From the NCBI RefSeq assembly GCF_910592395.1, contig NC_088316.1:2728001-2792000 (forward strand): a DNA stretch of 64,000 nucleotides, in the 5' to 3' direction. The notes beneath the pieces were generated by a model that worked only from the letters and a program-made list of their open reading frames with translations, had not been told where the DNA came from and ran no database searches. Shown here piece by piece: positions 47,094 to 57,017 of this stretch. This DNA is from Lineus longissimus. Lineage: Eukaryota > Nemertea > Pilidiophora > Heteronemertea > Lineidae. The number at the start of each line of letters is the position of its first letter. Within the stretch, counting starts at the first letter, position 1. A program made the translations under genes and the position numbers.

Positions 47094-47715
47094 AATGATG
47101 ATTACCCGAAGACGAATCTGTAATTGTACTATACTCGAGCATTTTTTCCCTAAATTCACAACAGATATTTAGCCCGGAGTTTAGCACAAACTTAGGGAGT
47201 AATAGGGGAATAATGTAGCGAAATGACCTACGATGTAGCGATATGACCTACATCCATGTCGCGAAACGACTCCACCCATGTAGCAAAACGCCCTCCATGT
47301 AACGAAACGACCGTACCCATCATGTAGCGAAACGACTCCACCCATGTAGCGAAATGACCTACCATGTAACGAAACGACCGCCACATGTAGCGAAACGACT
47401 GGTAGCGAACTGGCAATGTAGCGAAACGACAGTAAACCGGCCCCTGAATGCTATGCATAGACCCAGGCCTACAATACATTACATATATGGCCTACTTACA
47501 TGCATGCATTGCAAGTGCATGGATTCTGCAGAGCAGATTTCAGAATTGTTGATAGATTTAAAAAAAATTCTTCATGCAAACTCGTCCGATGTTGTCTCGG
47601 GCTCATACCAACCTTTTTGAGTGCTTTGGAATGTACTTAAAACAGGAGCCCCTCTTAGACAAATTGTTGCTCTTTTGAGAGCCGAATTTAGTGACTTTGT
47701 TGGACACCGGTACAT
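32009..47715 (-). CDS. AIFM1: AIFM1-A, apoptosis-inducing factor with repeat-expanded linker
   Basis: Seventeen exons, all phases agreeing: 47715-47613, 41279-41071, 40783-40561, 40258-40136, 39445-39326, 39100-39011, 38673-38311, 38088-37960, 37047-36923, 36559-36164, 35904-35790, 35255-35053, 34851-34711, 34244-34102, 33468-33315, 33006-32848, 32077-32009. Product about 954 aa (human 613). Residues 1-50: mitochondrial presequence ([20 protein letters not shown], then SSRCMS). One transmembrane segment about 86-104 ([17 protein letters not shown]). Residues about 130-453: Ala-rich 40-aa repeats. Then the AIF core: FAD site [39 protein letters not shown] site [34 protein letters not shown], and C-terminal [14 protein letters not shown] and LNEVAKLF. 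Family role: inner-membrane NADH oxidoreductase that supports CHCHD4 import and respiratory-chain assembly, and acts in cell death once released. Exon 6 (39100) has a weak acceptor. Confidence 0.9.
32110..32335. repeat. Inverted-repeat element in last AIFM1-A intron region
   Basis: GGCAAGCCCGGCTTACCAAA is echoed by GGCAAGCCCGGCTGGC and by complementary GCGGCTTGCCAAATAG; TTTTTTTGTCCTG pairs with CAGGACAAAAAAAG. Foldback element, family unknown. Confidence 0.6.
32515..32588. mobile_element. TA-flanked MITE fragment
   Basis: Second half only, ending GGTGTCCGCTAAGGGAGGTT then CCACAGTA, in the last intron of AIFM1-A. Confidence 0.75.
33578..33943. mobile_element. TA-flanked MITE with a second copy inserted in it
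   Basis: Outer copy 33578-33634 plus 33817-33943; inner complete copy 33635-33816 bounded by TA on both sides (GAGGTACAGTAG and CACTGTAATAG). AIFM1-A intron between 34102 and 33468. Confidence 0.8.
34488..34670. mobile_element. TA-flanked MITE
   Basis: Complete copy from TACAGTGGAACCTCCTCAAA to GAGGTTCTACTGTA, 40 bases from the AIFM1-A exon at 34711. Confidence 0.85.
37960..40783 (-). repeat. Coding repeat array of AIFM1-A linker
   Basis: Exons at 40783-40561, 40258-40136, 39445-39326, 39100-39011, 38673-38311 and 38088-37960 encode about eight degenerate repeats with consensus G[EK]P[IV]xxLSKxAGxTA, then xTAVExA, then GLGAAAxDIxxAKP. Most take one exon of 90-129 nt; the 363-nt exon holds three in a row. 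The first (40783 exon) and the 39100 exon are the most diverged. Low charge and many Ala/Thr/Ser suggest helix or a flexible spacer; structure is not established. Confidence 0.88.
39731..40072 (-). mobile_element. MITE with TTAAAGGGAACTG ends, copy 2 (inverted)
   Basis: Reverse complement of 10551-10894, with ends TTAAAGGGAACTGGAACTGC and GCGGTTTCAGTTCCCTTTAA. Lies in the intron between two linker-repeat exons of AIFM1-A. Confidence 0.85.
41428..41660 (+). repeat. Left terminal inverted repeat of the MULE
   Basis: Made of about nine variants of CGTTTCGCTACATG with short spacers such as GGTGGAGT and GGTACGGT. Mirrors 47211-47438 in the same order. Confidence 0.9.
41960..43740 (+). repeat. Satellite-like array of about 310-bp units
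   Basis: About six units, each with GAAACGTGCCATAGTTTACA, ATGACCTCTGTGACCTTGAA, AGGTCAAATTGACAACCCC, GGCCCCCTGGTGGC and AAGTTTCAAGTTCATAGC. The middle units (42540-43450) are nearly identical and the outer ones diverged, as expected for unequal exchange. Non-coding. Confidence 0.93.
43753..43817. repeat. (CGA)n microsatellite
   Basis: Pure GAC/CGA triplets right after the satellite array, followed by GGACACTGCGGTATTGTATA. The same arrangement ends the array, so it is probably part of its structure. Confidence 0.95.
44118..46223 (+). CDS. FLYWCH/MULE transposase, frame broken by one TGA
   Basis: Intronless frame that is open from 44118 to 46223 except for TGA at 44751-44753. The first 211 codons are Pro/Ser/Thr-rich with a basic patch (NKRKRKV). 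After the stop comes an FLYWCH-type zinc finger ([26 protein letters not shown]; about 44890-45045), then the MULE catalytic domain: first Asp in WYADATFKL, second in [13 protein letters not shown], the CLFHW Cys/His motif, and Glu in [15 protein letters not shown]. Together these are the DDE triad of Mutator-like transposases. It would cut and rejoin DNA at the element's inverted repeats. No ATG opens the downstream part close to the stop, so the copy is inactive unless the TGA is read through or the downstream part starts internally. Confidence 0.85.
46232..46615 (+). repeat. About 96-bp tandem repeat after the transposase
   Basis: Four units with TTATTGATTGACAGGGGTCA, CGCAGATTTGGAGGCCTTTG and CGTTGGCTCGCTCGTCGTCC. 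Inside the MULE; non-coding. Confidence 0.92.
46617..46790. repeat. G-rich patch
   Basis: A run of about 13 G followed by several G4-G6 runs and matching C runs (TCCCCCC, CTCCCCC). Possible G-quadruplex DNA within the MULE. Confidence 0.6.
47037..47102. repeat. (GAT)n microsatellite
   Basis: GAT triplets with three interruptions, just inside the right inverted repeat of the MULE. Confidence 0.95.
47211..47438 (-). repeat. Right terminal inverted repeat of the MULE
   Basis: Reverse complement of the left end (ATGTAGCGAAACGAC units). It is about 5 bp shorter overall, with a few substitutions. Confidence 0.9.
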
Positions 47716-47931
47716 TTTTCCGATTATTTCTTCTGGAAGGTCAATAAGTGAAGTCGAGCTCAATTCAGAATTGGTGGGAAAGGAAATTAGCTTGCACTTG
47801 AAAAAGCTGATGTGCGCGAGATAATATTTGTGGGTTAGTCTTGCTCACTGCGACAGACCACTCTTTCGCTTTTTTCAATTACGACATTCCTGCAGTGCGC
47901 AAAGATTTTGCGAGCAGAAAAATCTTTTAAA
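47716..47931. promoter_or_regulatory. Shared bidirectional AIFM1-A / AIFM1-B promoter
   Basis: Only 216 bp separate the two divergent ATGs, so both 5'UTRs and core promoters must fit here. No TATA box is seen. TGCGCGAG (47812) and CAGTGCGCAAAG (47893) each contain a TGCGC core like that of NRF-1 sites, which are common in promoters of mitochondrial genes; each is a half-site at best. Confidence 0.7.
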
Positions 47932-50900
47932 ATGTTTAGATTTGGTGCAAAAACACTAAATTTATCCCTCAAACAGGGATCGATCCGTTTCCAAAGTTCA
48001 TCATTACTTAAAAACTTCCAAGGAGCAAAGAATGGTGTGTATTGTATGGGCTGTTTTTTCTTTATTTTAGATGCATTTTGGTGTGCAATAGTCCATATCT
48101 TTGCTCAGTCTGACATGATTTTTTTATCATTGAATCACATTGAGTCAATTCATGTACAGAAGAACCTCTCTATTGAGGACACTCTCGGGACTGACAAGTA
48201 CTGTCCTTAATAGAGAGGTGTCCTGATTAGAGAGGTCAAATTGAATGGAAAGAACCAGTTTGAGACCAAAAGTAGTATCCTTAATAGAGATGGTGTCCTT
48301 ACTAGTGACTGTCACTGTGAGTGAGGTGTCCGCTAAGGAGGTTCCACTGATAGTGTGTAGGCCGCATGAATGATGTTAGTCTATGTTTATTTTGTAGTCT
48401 GTCTGTGGTGTTATGACTGCGTTTAATAGTGTGTATCAGTACATGCAGTATAGTGTATTCAGTTGTTGACCCAATTTCAGGGAAATGCCAAGTATTGACT
48501 TAGTCTGGTGTATGAAAGATATCAAATTCTGGCAATATGGCTCTTGTTGTGCTGAGTCACTGGGGAGACTGTCGTTCGTTCATGTGTTGGCCTGCCGACG
48601 CCGACGGTTGAGTCGAGAGATGGGGAGATGTCGTAGAGTGAGGACTGAGCCCGAGTGGGGTTATCTACAATACGACCTTTCAGAACTTTGGTCCAGGATA
48701 TGGCGATGGTAGGCCTAGATGGTTTGTGCCTAACTGACCAATCGGCTAACAGAGCCACCAAATGATGTAAATCATCTGATTTATGCATGAATTACGGTAA
48801 GGCCATCTGCTGGCTCTGTTGTTAGCTGGTTGGTCAGTTATGCGCACACCATACCATTGTCATGACATTGCCGGGATCAAAGTTTTGAAGGTCATATTGT
48901 CGTGTAGGGCTTAGCCTACACAGCCTTCTGCTAATTTGCTGTTTTTAACCCAAGATCAGTACAGTTTTGTTTCAACAGAAGGAGGATGTCACAAAAAAGA
49001 AAAGGAAACCTGTCAGGCTGATGGCTATAAATAATATTTAAAAAGATGGGAAGTCAGCAGGGGTGTGGCCATCACCATGGTAACCACGACGAGTTTAAGA
49101 AACGAGATTGGTGACTGAGTTGTGGGGGAGGGAAAGCCTTGGTATAGCAGTAAGCCCATGTTTCTCTCCTGGGAGTGGGATTATTATGTCGGTCCTTCCT
49201 CCTAGTATAGAAAAGAACCTATCGGAACTAAGCTAGCATTCCTATTTCCAGAGTTTCATGCTGTGAGGTGCCTGAGCAACCAGTCGAATGGAAGGACTGA
49301 TGGGCAGCAGCACTCCTGGAGCCAAGGTCATGAAAGCCGGCAGAAATGGAGCTTGATGCTTGGTGGTTGTGCATTACTTGGTGGCACAGCATTTTTGGCA
49401 GTAAGTAGGGAATCAATAATTTGAATTAAAAGCTCTTCGTCTCAGAATCCATTGTCAGTCTCATGTCATTGTACTTGGATGAAGCTGGATTTTTGGCAGT
49501 AAGAATCTTTTTTTAATATACAGTTGAAAATTTTGAATTAAAAGCTCTCATTCTCTGAATGTAGTTGGTCCTATATCATCTATTATTGATTATTATTTCA
49601 AACAGATGGAGTGAGTCTTGCCATCGTTGAGTCAATATTGTCATCAGGTGTCTGGAAGAATAGGAAGAGTTGCAACATTGTATTTAGTTGTTTCTAACTG
49701 TATGAATACTCTTTGAATACTTGGACATATGACTTTAACGTATTTCAAAAAATTTCAGCTGAAAAAGGATGAAGTCACAGAGGCAACACAAAGTCTCAGA
49801 GAAGGTAACTACCTATAGTTAAAGTAGTCGTATTCAGCTATTTTAAAGGCCTATGATGTTCCTGTTCAGTGTATTTCCTTGTGGCTCAGGTAAAAATGGT
49901 AAATAGAAATAAACATTGCCGTTGTGTAGTTATTATACATGCAAATTTGCTGAAACTTGGCACTTAAATTGGTCTGAGCAACAGCACTGTTGAATTTGAC
50001 ATTCATTCATGTCATTACCTTTTACACATTTGAAAATGTTCAGGTTCAAGTTTCAAATTTTTTAACCATGAATTGACATTATATTTCATTGAATCTGTTG
50101 CGACTTTGTTCATGGCAAGCAGACAATGTATCATCTTCAACATCAGCGTCAGATTTTAGATCCAATGAAAGAATCAAATGTACCCAAGAGATTGTCTGTT
50201 GAGCGTTTCTCTCCTAATAACTAGAGAGAAGCCTGTTCCAGAAGTACATCCCAGTTATCCATATTTGCACTGTTGTTCTTCAACAAGAGAGAAGCCTGTT
50301 CCAGAAGTACATCCCAGTTATCCATATTTACACTGTTGTTCTTCAACAAGAGAGAAGCCTGTTCCAGAAATACATCCCAGTTATCCATATTTACACTGTT
50401 GTTCTTCAACAAGAGAGAAGCCTGTTCCAGAAGTACATCCCAGTTATCCATATTTACACTGTTGTTCTTCAACAAGAGAGAAGCCTGTTCCAGAAGTACA
50501 TCCCAGTTATCCATATTGACACTGTTGTTCTTCAGTTTTTTAATTTCTTCTTTTAGCCTTTACCCAGAGGGCCACCGTCCATGCATCTGCTGTCATCAAA
50601 AGTGGTGAGTTATTAATCTGTATTAAAAAGCATGTACCTTTTATTTCATTTGATGCTGGGCCATAGGATTTTATTTTTAAGGCTTTCTAATGTCCTGTGT
50701 TGTCATCAATTCCCTTGAGCATAAATTTTTAATTTAAGGCTATGCATTTTGTATCATATGCTTTTATCCCAATCTTTTGGTGCCTGGCTCACAGCTTTCT
50801 TAATGTCAGTGGCGGATTTAGGGGCGTTCCCCTCCCCTATCCCTTGGAGAGCAACAATTTTTCAAGGTGCCTCCCCGCAATTGAAGAAACCGATAAAAAC

Positions 50901-53900
50901 TTGTTTTAGCCTTCAGATGCCCTTAGGCCTTAAGTTATAATGGATTTGATGCTTTCCACTATTGTTTCCAAGATGTAACTTCGGTGCTCTGTGGTTGGGG
51001 CTGCTTTTCAAATTTCTGAATCTGCCACTGAATTTCACCGCTGGTTTAAATGCTCCTGCTTATCATAAACAGCGCCTGCATATATTCATTATTCATAGTT
51101 TTCATCATCCTTGCTTCATTCCAGCCCACAGTATGCCCCCTTGCTGATGTATATATAGATGCTTTTGGATGTAAAGGCACACTGCAGATAGAATTAGCTT
51201 ATTCAGTTTCACAATAGCCCAGGTATGCTTCGCTTCATTGTTTTGCAACTACCCACTTGTTCAGTCCATTCTTTATCATTGACATCTTTTAACCAATTGT
51301 GACCTACCAAGGCAAAATGAGTCGCATGTCGTGCAGAAGATGAACCTAAAATGACACCAGGACATAATAGAAGAAATTGGATACTCGGATGTCACAAAAG
51401 GCAGACAACAGTGAAATGAACAACCAGTCCGTCTCAACCTGTCAAGCTCGGAGCGACATGCGACTCATCTTGCCATGGCGGGTCACATTTGGTTGCAATA
51501 TCACCATCAATCACTTGCTGTTGACAACCTGTGTGCTATTGGAAATACTGAAATGTTGGGCAAGACTCATCAAGATGAAACACTCTCAATGCAGTGGACT
51601 GGCCTCATCCCTCCCACTAACATGAAGAAAGATTATAAGACGAATGAACTGCCTTTGGAGTGTTTACAAGATAATGAATTATCATATTTCTGCCGTGTCT
51701 ATCGTGTTCTTTCCTTGCCAAATATGTTATCAATATCATTTATTCATATAATTTGTATTACAGATATCCCCGATTCTGTCAACTATCTTTTGATCGGTGG
51801 CGGCACTGCCAGCTACTCTGCGGCAAAAACTCTGAAGAAGCAATCTCCTAAGGACAAGATACTCATCATCACGGAGGAGAGCAATCTTCCATACTCCAGG
51901 CCTCCGTTATCCAAACAGTTGTGGATGAGTGAAGATGGGGCCAACCTCAAGTTCAAGGGGCGGGATGGGAAACCTGCCAGGTAATAAGGAAAGTTAGAGT
52001 TGAAGAGCTGCATGGCAAATTGTCCTTCTTCACTTCAAGTAAAAACGGTACTGCGCTGAAAACGAGTCTAAAATGGCTGGGAAAATTTGTCAGTACACTA
52101 GAACCTCCCTTAGCGGATACCTCTCTATTAGGAACCACCTCTTTATTAAGGACACTAGTTTTAGTCCCAAATAGGTTGTTTCCATTCAATTTGACCTCTC
52201 TAATCAGGACACCTTTCTATTAAGGACAGCAGTTGTCAATCCCGTGAGACAGAGTTTCCTTATCAGAGAGGTTCTACTGTATTTTGATTCAAATGGCTGG
52301 TTCTTACTTTGTCTGATTCTGAAGCAGTTCGAACTCATTCAAAGTGCAGTGAATGCCAATTTCTAATAAGGAGTCAGTTTATCAGAGAACAGACATTGAA
52401 TGTGTTCCAACTGCTTTATGTTTTCAGGTTCCAGCCAGATGGTGGCGCCTATGGTCAACCCTTAACAACTGAATACAGTAGAACCTCCCTATTGAGGACA
52501 CCCTCGGACTGTAAAGTACTGTCCTTAATAGAGGGGTGTCCTGATTAGAGAGGTCAAATTGAATGGCAGCTAACAATTTGGGACCAAAACTAGTGTCCTT
52601 AATAGAGAGGGTGTCCTTATTAGAGAAGTGTCCGCTAAGGGAGGTTCTACTGTATATGTACTGTTCCAGTACCACTTTGCCACGTGTGACTGGCATGTCT
52701 GCCGTGCCATTGCAGCTAACTCCACAGGTTATTGCCAATCATTCTAATCCCCTTTCTTTCAGTATATTCTATGAGGATCCCAGCTTTTACGTCCCAGCAG
52801 CTGATATGATGAACAGCAAAGAAGTGGGTTACAAATGCAACAGAAGGGTAAGTCACTGTACTCTGAATTTAAAAAGATCCCAACTGTCGTGTTGGTATTG
52901 GGTTGAAAATTTGACTGGAGAGCACTCTGTCACCGAGGTTATATGCTTTCATGTAGCTGTACTAGCAGAAGGATCCCCAGGATTGGACCTGAACCCTATT
53001 GTATGGCAGCCAGCTGTGTTAACCAATATTAAGCTATGACGCTTCTTCTTCTTTTTGCAGGTTGTAAAGCTTGACATTCCTAACCAGAAAGCGGTTCTCG
53101 ATGATGGCCACGAGATCAAGTACGATCGCTGCTTGATTGCAACTGGAGGAAAGCCGAAGAATATCCCGGTCTTCATGAACGCCGACCCGAAAGTCCAGGA
53201 GCGAGTTTCTTTGTTCAGAACTGTAAGTGTCTTGTGAATTAGGCAGCGTTAGGCCTTTGTGCTTGAGATTTTTGACTTCTGACACAACGGCAGAATGCTG
53301 GCTTTGTGAGTGAGAGACCGTAGGTTCAAACTTGGCATTGTTACAAATTGGCGGTGTCGGCAAGCATAGTTTGCGAGGCGATTTTCTCTGCTCATTGAAA
53401 GGATGTTCCTACGTCCAGCGGGAGTGAGTGAGAGGACATGGAACTTCTAGGGACAGGTCTCAAGAATATGAGGGGGAAGGGTGTTGAGATTTAGGCACTG
53501 TTATACCCTTGTGCTTTATAACGTCCTAATCCTGGCATAAAGGTAAAATGCTGGCCTTGTAAGCGCAAAGTCGTAGGTTCGAATTTGGCACGGTTACAAT
53601 AGGTACATTGGAGTATAGAAGAGGCTCAGTAAATGTCGATTTCTCTTCTTCTTCAGTTCAGCTCCTAGTCTGCACTTAGTAATGATTATTTTTGTTCCTT
53701 TTCAGGCCCCAGACTTTCAGGAGCTTGATGCCCTCACGAAAAAAGTCAAGTCTGTTGCAATCATTGGTGGAGGTTTCCTTGGCAGTGAGTTGGCTTGTGC
53801 CATCGCAGCAAGAGAGGGTAAGAATTTCTTCATCTGGGTTCGTTATCTTGTTTGCAAACATTTTGCGACTTAACGTGACTGGATGTGGATGGATTACTTG

Positions 53901-56900
53901 TATGTTATTGGTGACTCAGGGATGGGGTAGATTGAACCAGTCAAATGTAGGACCATCAGACTCACGAGCAACCAGTTGAGATGGTGTCAAATTATCGCAC
54001 TGATGACGACTAAGGGTTGACTATAGTTGCCACCATTTTGGCTAGAACTTGAAATCCTAAATCAACAAGAAGTCCTTTAAAATGAAGTGACTGCCGGTGT
54101 CAGTCTGTTCTTCTGCGTCTCCTGGGTGGCATATGATCATGTTTGACCTTGGCATTGACACTGTCTGTTCCGAATACAATTCATTTTTAAATTTCAGGCA
54201 AATCTGGCATGAAAGTTACTCAGATGTTCCCAGGGACTGGTTGCTTTGGGCGAATCCTTCCAGAATACTTGAGCGATTGGACAACAGACAAAGTACGCGC
54301 CGAGGGTGTTGACGTCAAGCCGGGCACGAACGTGACGTCTGCTTCGTACGCCAACGGTCAGGTGGCGCTGAAGCTGGATAGTGGACAGACGGTACGAATT
54401 GACCTTGAACTGTGCGTGGATACAATCTTAAAGATGTCATTCACTTTTCGAAACTTGTAATTGAATTAGAAATTTTCAAACAGTGTAAATACACACTGAA
54501 TATAAATTTCAACCGTGTCGTTGTGTAGACCAACACAAATACTATAGATACCAAGTTTCGGCAAATTGGCATGCGTAGTAACTGCACTGCTGTGTAACTG
54601 CATTTTTAGTTTCCTGAGCCACCAGTAATTACAAATGGTGTTCCTCTTTAAAGCTGTTCCAGGAAAGTAAGAAATAAGATTGAGAAAACATGGTGGGTGA
54701 AAAAAATGTAAACATAAAAAAGAAAAAAATGTAAAAGGTCAGTTTTGACTCCGCACACCAGCACCTTAGAGGAGACATTGTTTACCCACATTGGCTGATT
54801 CTTCTCTCTTCTTTCACGATTGCAGCTCCTAGTGGACCATGTCGTCGTCTGTGCCGGTTTAAACTTGAATACAGACCTTGCCAAGACATCAGGCTTGGAG
54901 GTTGATGAGGTCCGGGGAGGGTACAAAGCAAATGCAGAACTGGAGGCCAGGACAAATGTTTTCGTTGTAAGTCCAAACCACGAGAATTGTTTTGAATTTT
55001 TTCTTCTTACGAGGGGGATCACCGTGACCTGCCTGGCCAGGAACTGTTTGGTTTGTAAAGTCAAATTTCATAGTGCAGTGGTCTTCAGGTCTTCACTGTG
55101 TGACCTTAACTGTACCTCATTTAGCAGTGAAGATTTCAATTTCATTGATTTAGTTCGCCATTTAGGTAAACTGATCAGATTTGCGATTCAATTTTCATAT
55201 TTTGGTTTCCAGGCTGGCGATGTTGCCTCATATTACGACATCGAACTTGGCAGACGTCGCGTTGAACATCATGATCACGCTACGCTCAGTGGCCGCATAG
55301 CTGCTGAGAACATGATGGGTGCAGCTAAACCTTTTACAGAGCAGTCCATGTTTTGGTGAGTTTAGCTCAATTTTTGTTCAATTTCTTCTCAGTTCATACT
55401 CGATTCATACATAAGAGTGGCCATCTGATCCTCACATTTTCCAAATAGAATATGAGATGAGTTTGCTGTGTGGGTCAGTATTTACAGTGGAACCTCCCTT
55501 CACCTCCACCTCTATTAAGCACAACCTCTCTATTAAGGACACTAGTTTTGGTCCCAAATTGGTAGTTTCAATTTGACCTCTCTAATTAGGACACCTCTCT
55601 ATTAAGGACAGCACTTGTCAGTCCCGAGGGTGTCCTTAATAGAGAGGTTTTACTGTAGTTGAGTAGGCAAGCAAGAAATAAGTAGGAGATTAGATTGAAA
55701 ATGGAAATTCCATTCGTAACTCAATGACATTCTGTCTTTATTCTAGGTCTGGTTTGGGCCGATCTGTTGGCTTCCAAGCTGTCGGCAAGATTGATTCCAA
55801 ACTTGCTACACTTGCTGTCTACACTCCTGCTACTAGCAATCAACCTGTAGTTGTCAAGGAGACTGAAAAAGTTGTGGAAGTAAGTGTTCAGAGGTTTGGC
55901 TGCTCCAAAAATGAAGTCCTCTTTCGTTTTTGGGCAGTGAAAACAAAGTTTGAATCGGTTAACCGTCGTTAGGAAACGAATCATATGAATAGAATCTGTT
56001 AGGAATGTTTTTGCCAACTTAAAGGCCATAAAAATAAAGATGTTTACAGTATAGTGTCCTCTGCGTAGGATCTCCAGTTGCGCGTGTTTATTAATGAGAA
56101 ATATTACTCATACTCGGGTGCAGATCCAAGGGGGGGGCACACCAGACACACCCCCCCATTTCATGAAAAAAAATTGAAATTGACCATGAAATTTTGGAAC
56201 AGACGACGAATTTTGATAAGAAATACAGTACACTGGCACCTTATTCCAGCCAACACTCACCTTTGGCTGATTTTGTCGGCATCAAGAAATTGACGTTACC
56301 GGTGAAATGATCGTGCTTTCAGAGATTCCCATTTGGAGGAGGCAGACGCCGAAGGAAGGGGTTCGGCTGGTTCAACAAGAAGGTCATCCAGAATCCAGAT
56401 GACTTCAAGAAGGGTGTCATTTTCTTCTTGGAGGATGATAAAGTGGTTGGCGTCATCGTGTGGAATATATTCAATAAGTTGGGGGAAGCAAGAAAGGTGA
56501 ACATAATTATTTTTTGCTTCTATGATTCGGGACAGTTTTGCCTGTCTTTATTTGGCATCATCTAAAATTGCAGGTGTAGGCCCATTCAAGGGTGTACTCC
56601 AAAGCCTTAGATCACGATCTGCGATGTTCCTTGAGGTTCCTCGGTTCAAGTGCCAGACTCTTGGTGATCGTTCCTTTGCAGTAGCTGCTCAAAAAAAACT
56701 GTGGGACCAGCTGCCGCAAAAGCTCCGTAACATTGATTCCCTCCAGACTTTCAAGTCCCTCCTAAAGGCCCACCTTTTTGCAGTTGCCTTTGGGGAAAAT
56801 GCGCTCCAGAATACCCACTCGCTGAGTAATTGGAGCGCTCTACAAATGCCGACATTGATTGATTGATTGGTTGATACTTTCAAGACCTGTGTTAAAAATA

Positions 56901-57013
56901 TTTGAACAGGAGGAATAACAAACTGCATGTACCTTCTATTCTTTTAACAGGTTATGCAACAGACCAAGCCAAAGGATATCACTGCCATAGCCAAGCAATT
57001 TGGACTCACTTAG
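47932..57013 (+). CDS. AIFM1: AIFM1-B, apoptosis-inducing factor 1, mitochondrial
   Basis: Fourteen exons, phases agreeing: 47932-48034, 49252-49400, 49759-49804, 50557-50604, 51764-51980, 52763-52847, 53061-53222, 53706-53817, 54198-54391, 54826-54966, 55213-55355, 55747-55879, 56323-56496, 56951-57013. Product about 589 aa, like human AIFM1. Presequence MFRFGAKTLNLSLKQGSIRF, then RCLSNQ; transmembrane segment WSLMLGGCALLGGTAFLAL at about 66-84; FAD site [39 protein letters not shown] site [34 protein letters not shown]-terminal VVGVIVWNIFNKL. Just before that strand is a basic stretch, GRRRKGFGWFNKK, absent from AIFM1-A. Role as for AIFM1-A. The 103-, 141- and 143-nt exons have the same lengths in both paralogs, showing common descent. 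Confidence 0.93.
48155..48352. mobile_element. TA-flanked MITE
   Basis: TACAGAAGAACCTCTCTATT to GGAGGTTCCACTGATA, with an extra GTGACTGTCACTGTGAGTGA insert near the end. In AIFM1-B intron 1. Confidence 0.8.
49838..50075 (+). repeat. ACACCGTTTGTAATTAC repeat family, diverged copy
   Basis: Shares ACATGCAAATTTGCTGAAAC and AATTTGACATTCA order with 9229-9447 but the start is eroded. AIFM1-B intron 3. Confidence 0.5.
50222..50530. repeat. 62-63-bp minisatellite in AIFM1-B intron
   Basis: Five near-identical units (GAGAGAAGCCTGTTCCAGAA, ATCCCAGTTATCCATATTT, CACTGTTGTTCTTCAACA). Because the unit is a multiple of three, frames stay open on both strands; this is not evidence of coding. Confidence 0.93.
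51297..51490. mobile_element. Hairpin-type element, diverged copy
   Basis: TGTGACCTACCAAGGCAAAA at the left pairs with CTTGCCATGGCGGGTCACAT at the right; the interior has GAAATGAACAACCAGTCCGT as in the other copies. AIFM1-B intron 4. Confidence 0.7.
52094..52281. mobile_element. TA-flanked MITE
   Basis: TACACTAGAACCTCCCTTAG to GAGGTTCTACTGTA in AIFM1-B intron 5. Confidence 0.85.
52474..52654. mobile_element. TA-flanked MITE
   Basis: TACAGTAGAACCTCCCTATT to GGGAGGTTCTACTGTA, opposite orientation to the copy at 52094 in the same intron. Confidence 0.85.
54436..54656 (-). repeat. ACACCGTTTGTAATTAC repeat family, inverted copy
   Basis: Reverse complement of the 9229/12536 type: CTTGTAATTGAATTAGAAAT at the left, CCAGTAATTACAAATGGTGT at the right. 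AIFM1-B intron 9. Confidence 0.75.
55483..55656. mobile_element. TA-flanked MITE
   Basis: TACAGTGGAACCTCCCTTCA to GAGAGGTTTTACTGTA in AIFM1-B intron 11. Confidence 0.85.
56540..56880 (+). mobile_element. 3' end of a LINE in the last AIFM1-B intron
   Basis: The frame encodes the ORF2 tail: LGDRSFAVAAQKKLWDQLP then FKSLLKAHLF, followed after the stop by an (ATTG)n tail (ATTGATTGATTGGTTGAT). Different lineage from 219-653, to judge by the tail. Truncated and dead. Confidence 0.8.
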
Positions 57014-57017
57014 AAGT

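Larger units (their letters stand above)
41428..47438 (+). mobile_element. MULE-type DNA transposon, about 6.0 kb, in AIFM1-A intron 1
   Basis: Inverted ends of about 230 bp (41428-41660 and 47211-47438) start GGTATCAGGCTGTTTCGCTG on the left and, reversed, GGTTTACTGTCGTTTCGCTA on the right. They are flanked on both sides by GGCCCCTG (41420-41427 and 47439-47446), which fits an 8-bp target duplication. Inside: a satellite-like array, a CGA microsatellite, the transposase reading frame, a roughly 96-bp tandem repeat, a G-rich patch and a GAT microsatellite. Local GC and codon use in the transposase differ from the host genes. Exact edges rest on one direct repeat and should be taken as probable. 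Confidence 0.82.

Noticed and set aside
48485-48712. 75-codon frame as first exon of AIFM1-B
   Set aside because: No presequence character; the exon at 47932-48034 fits phase, length and homology to AIFM1-A.
52429-52476. Extra AIFM1-B exon encoding FQPDGGAYGQPL
   Set aside because: It follows an acceptor but has no donor before the MITE, and the flanking exons already join in phase.
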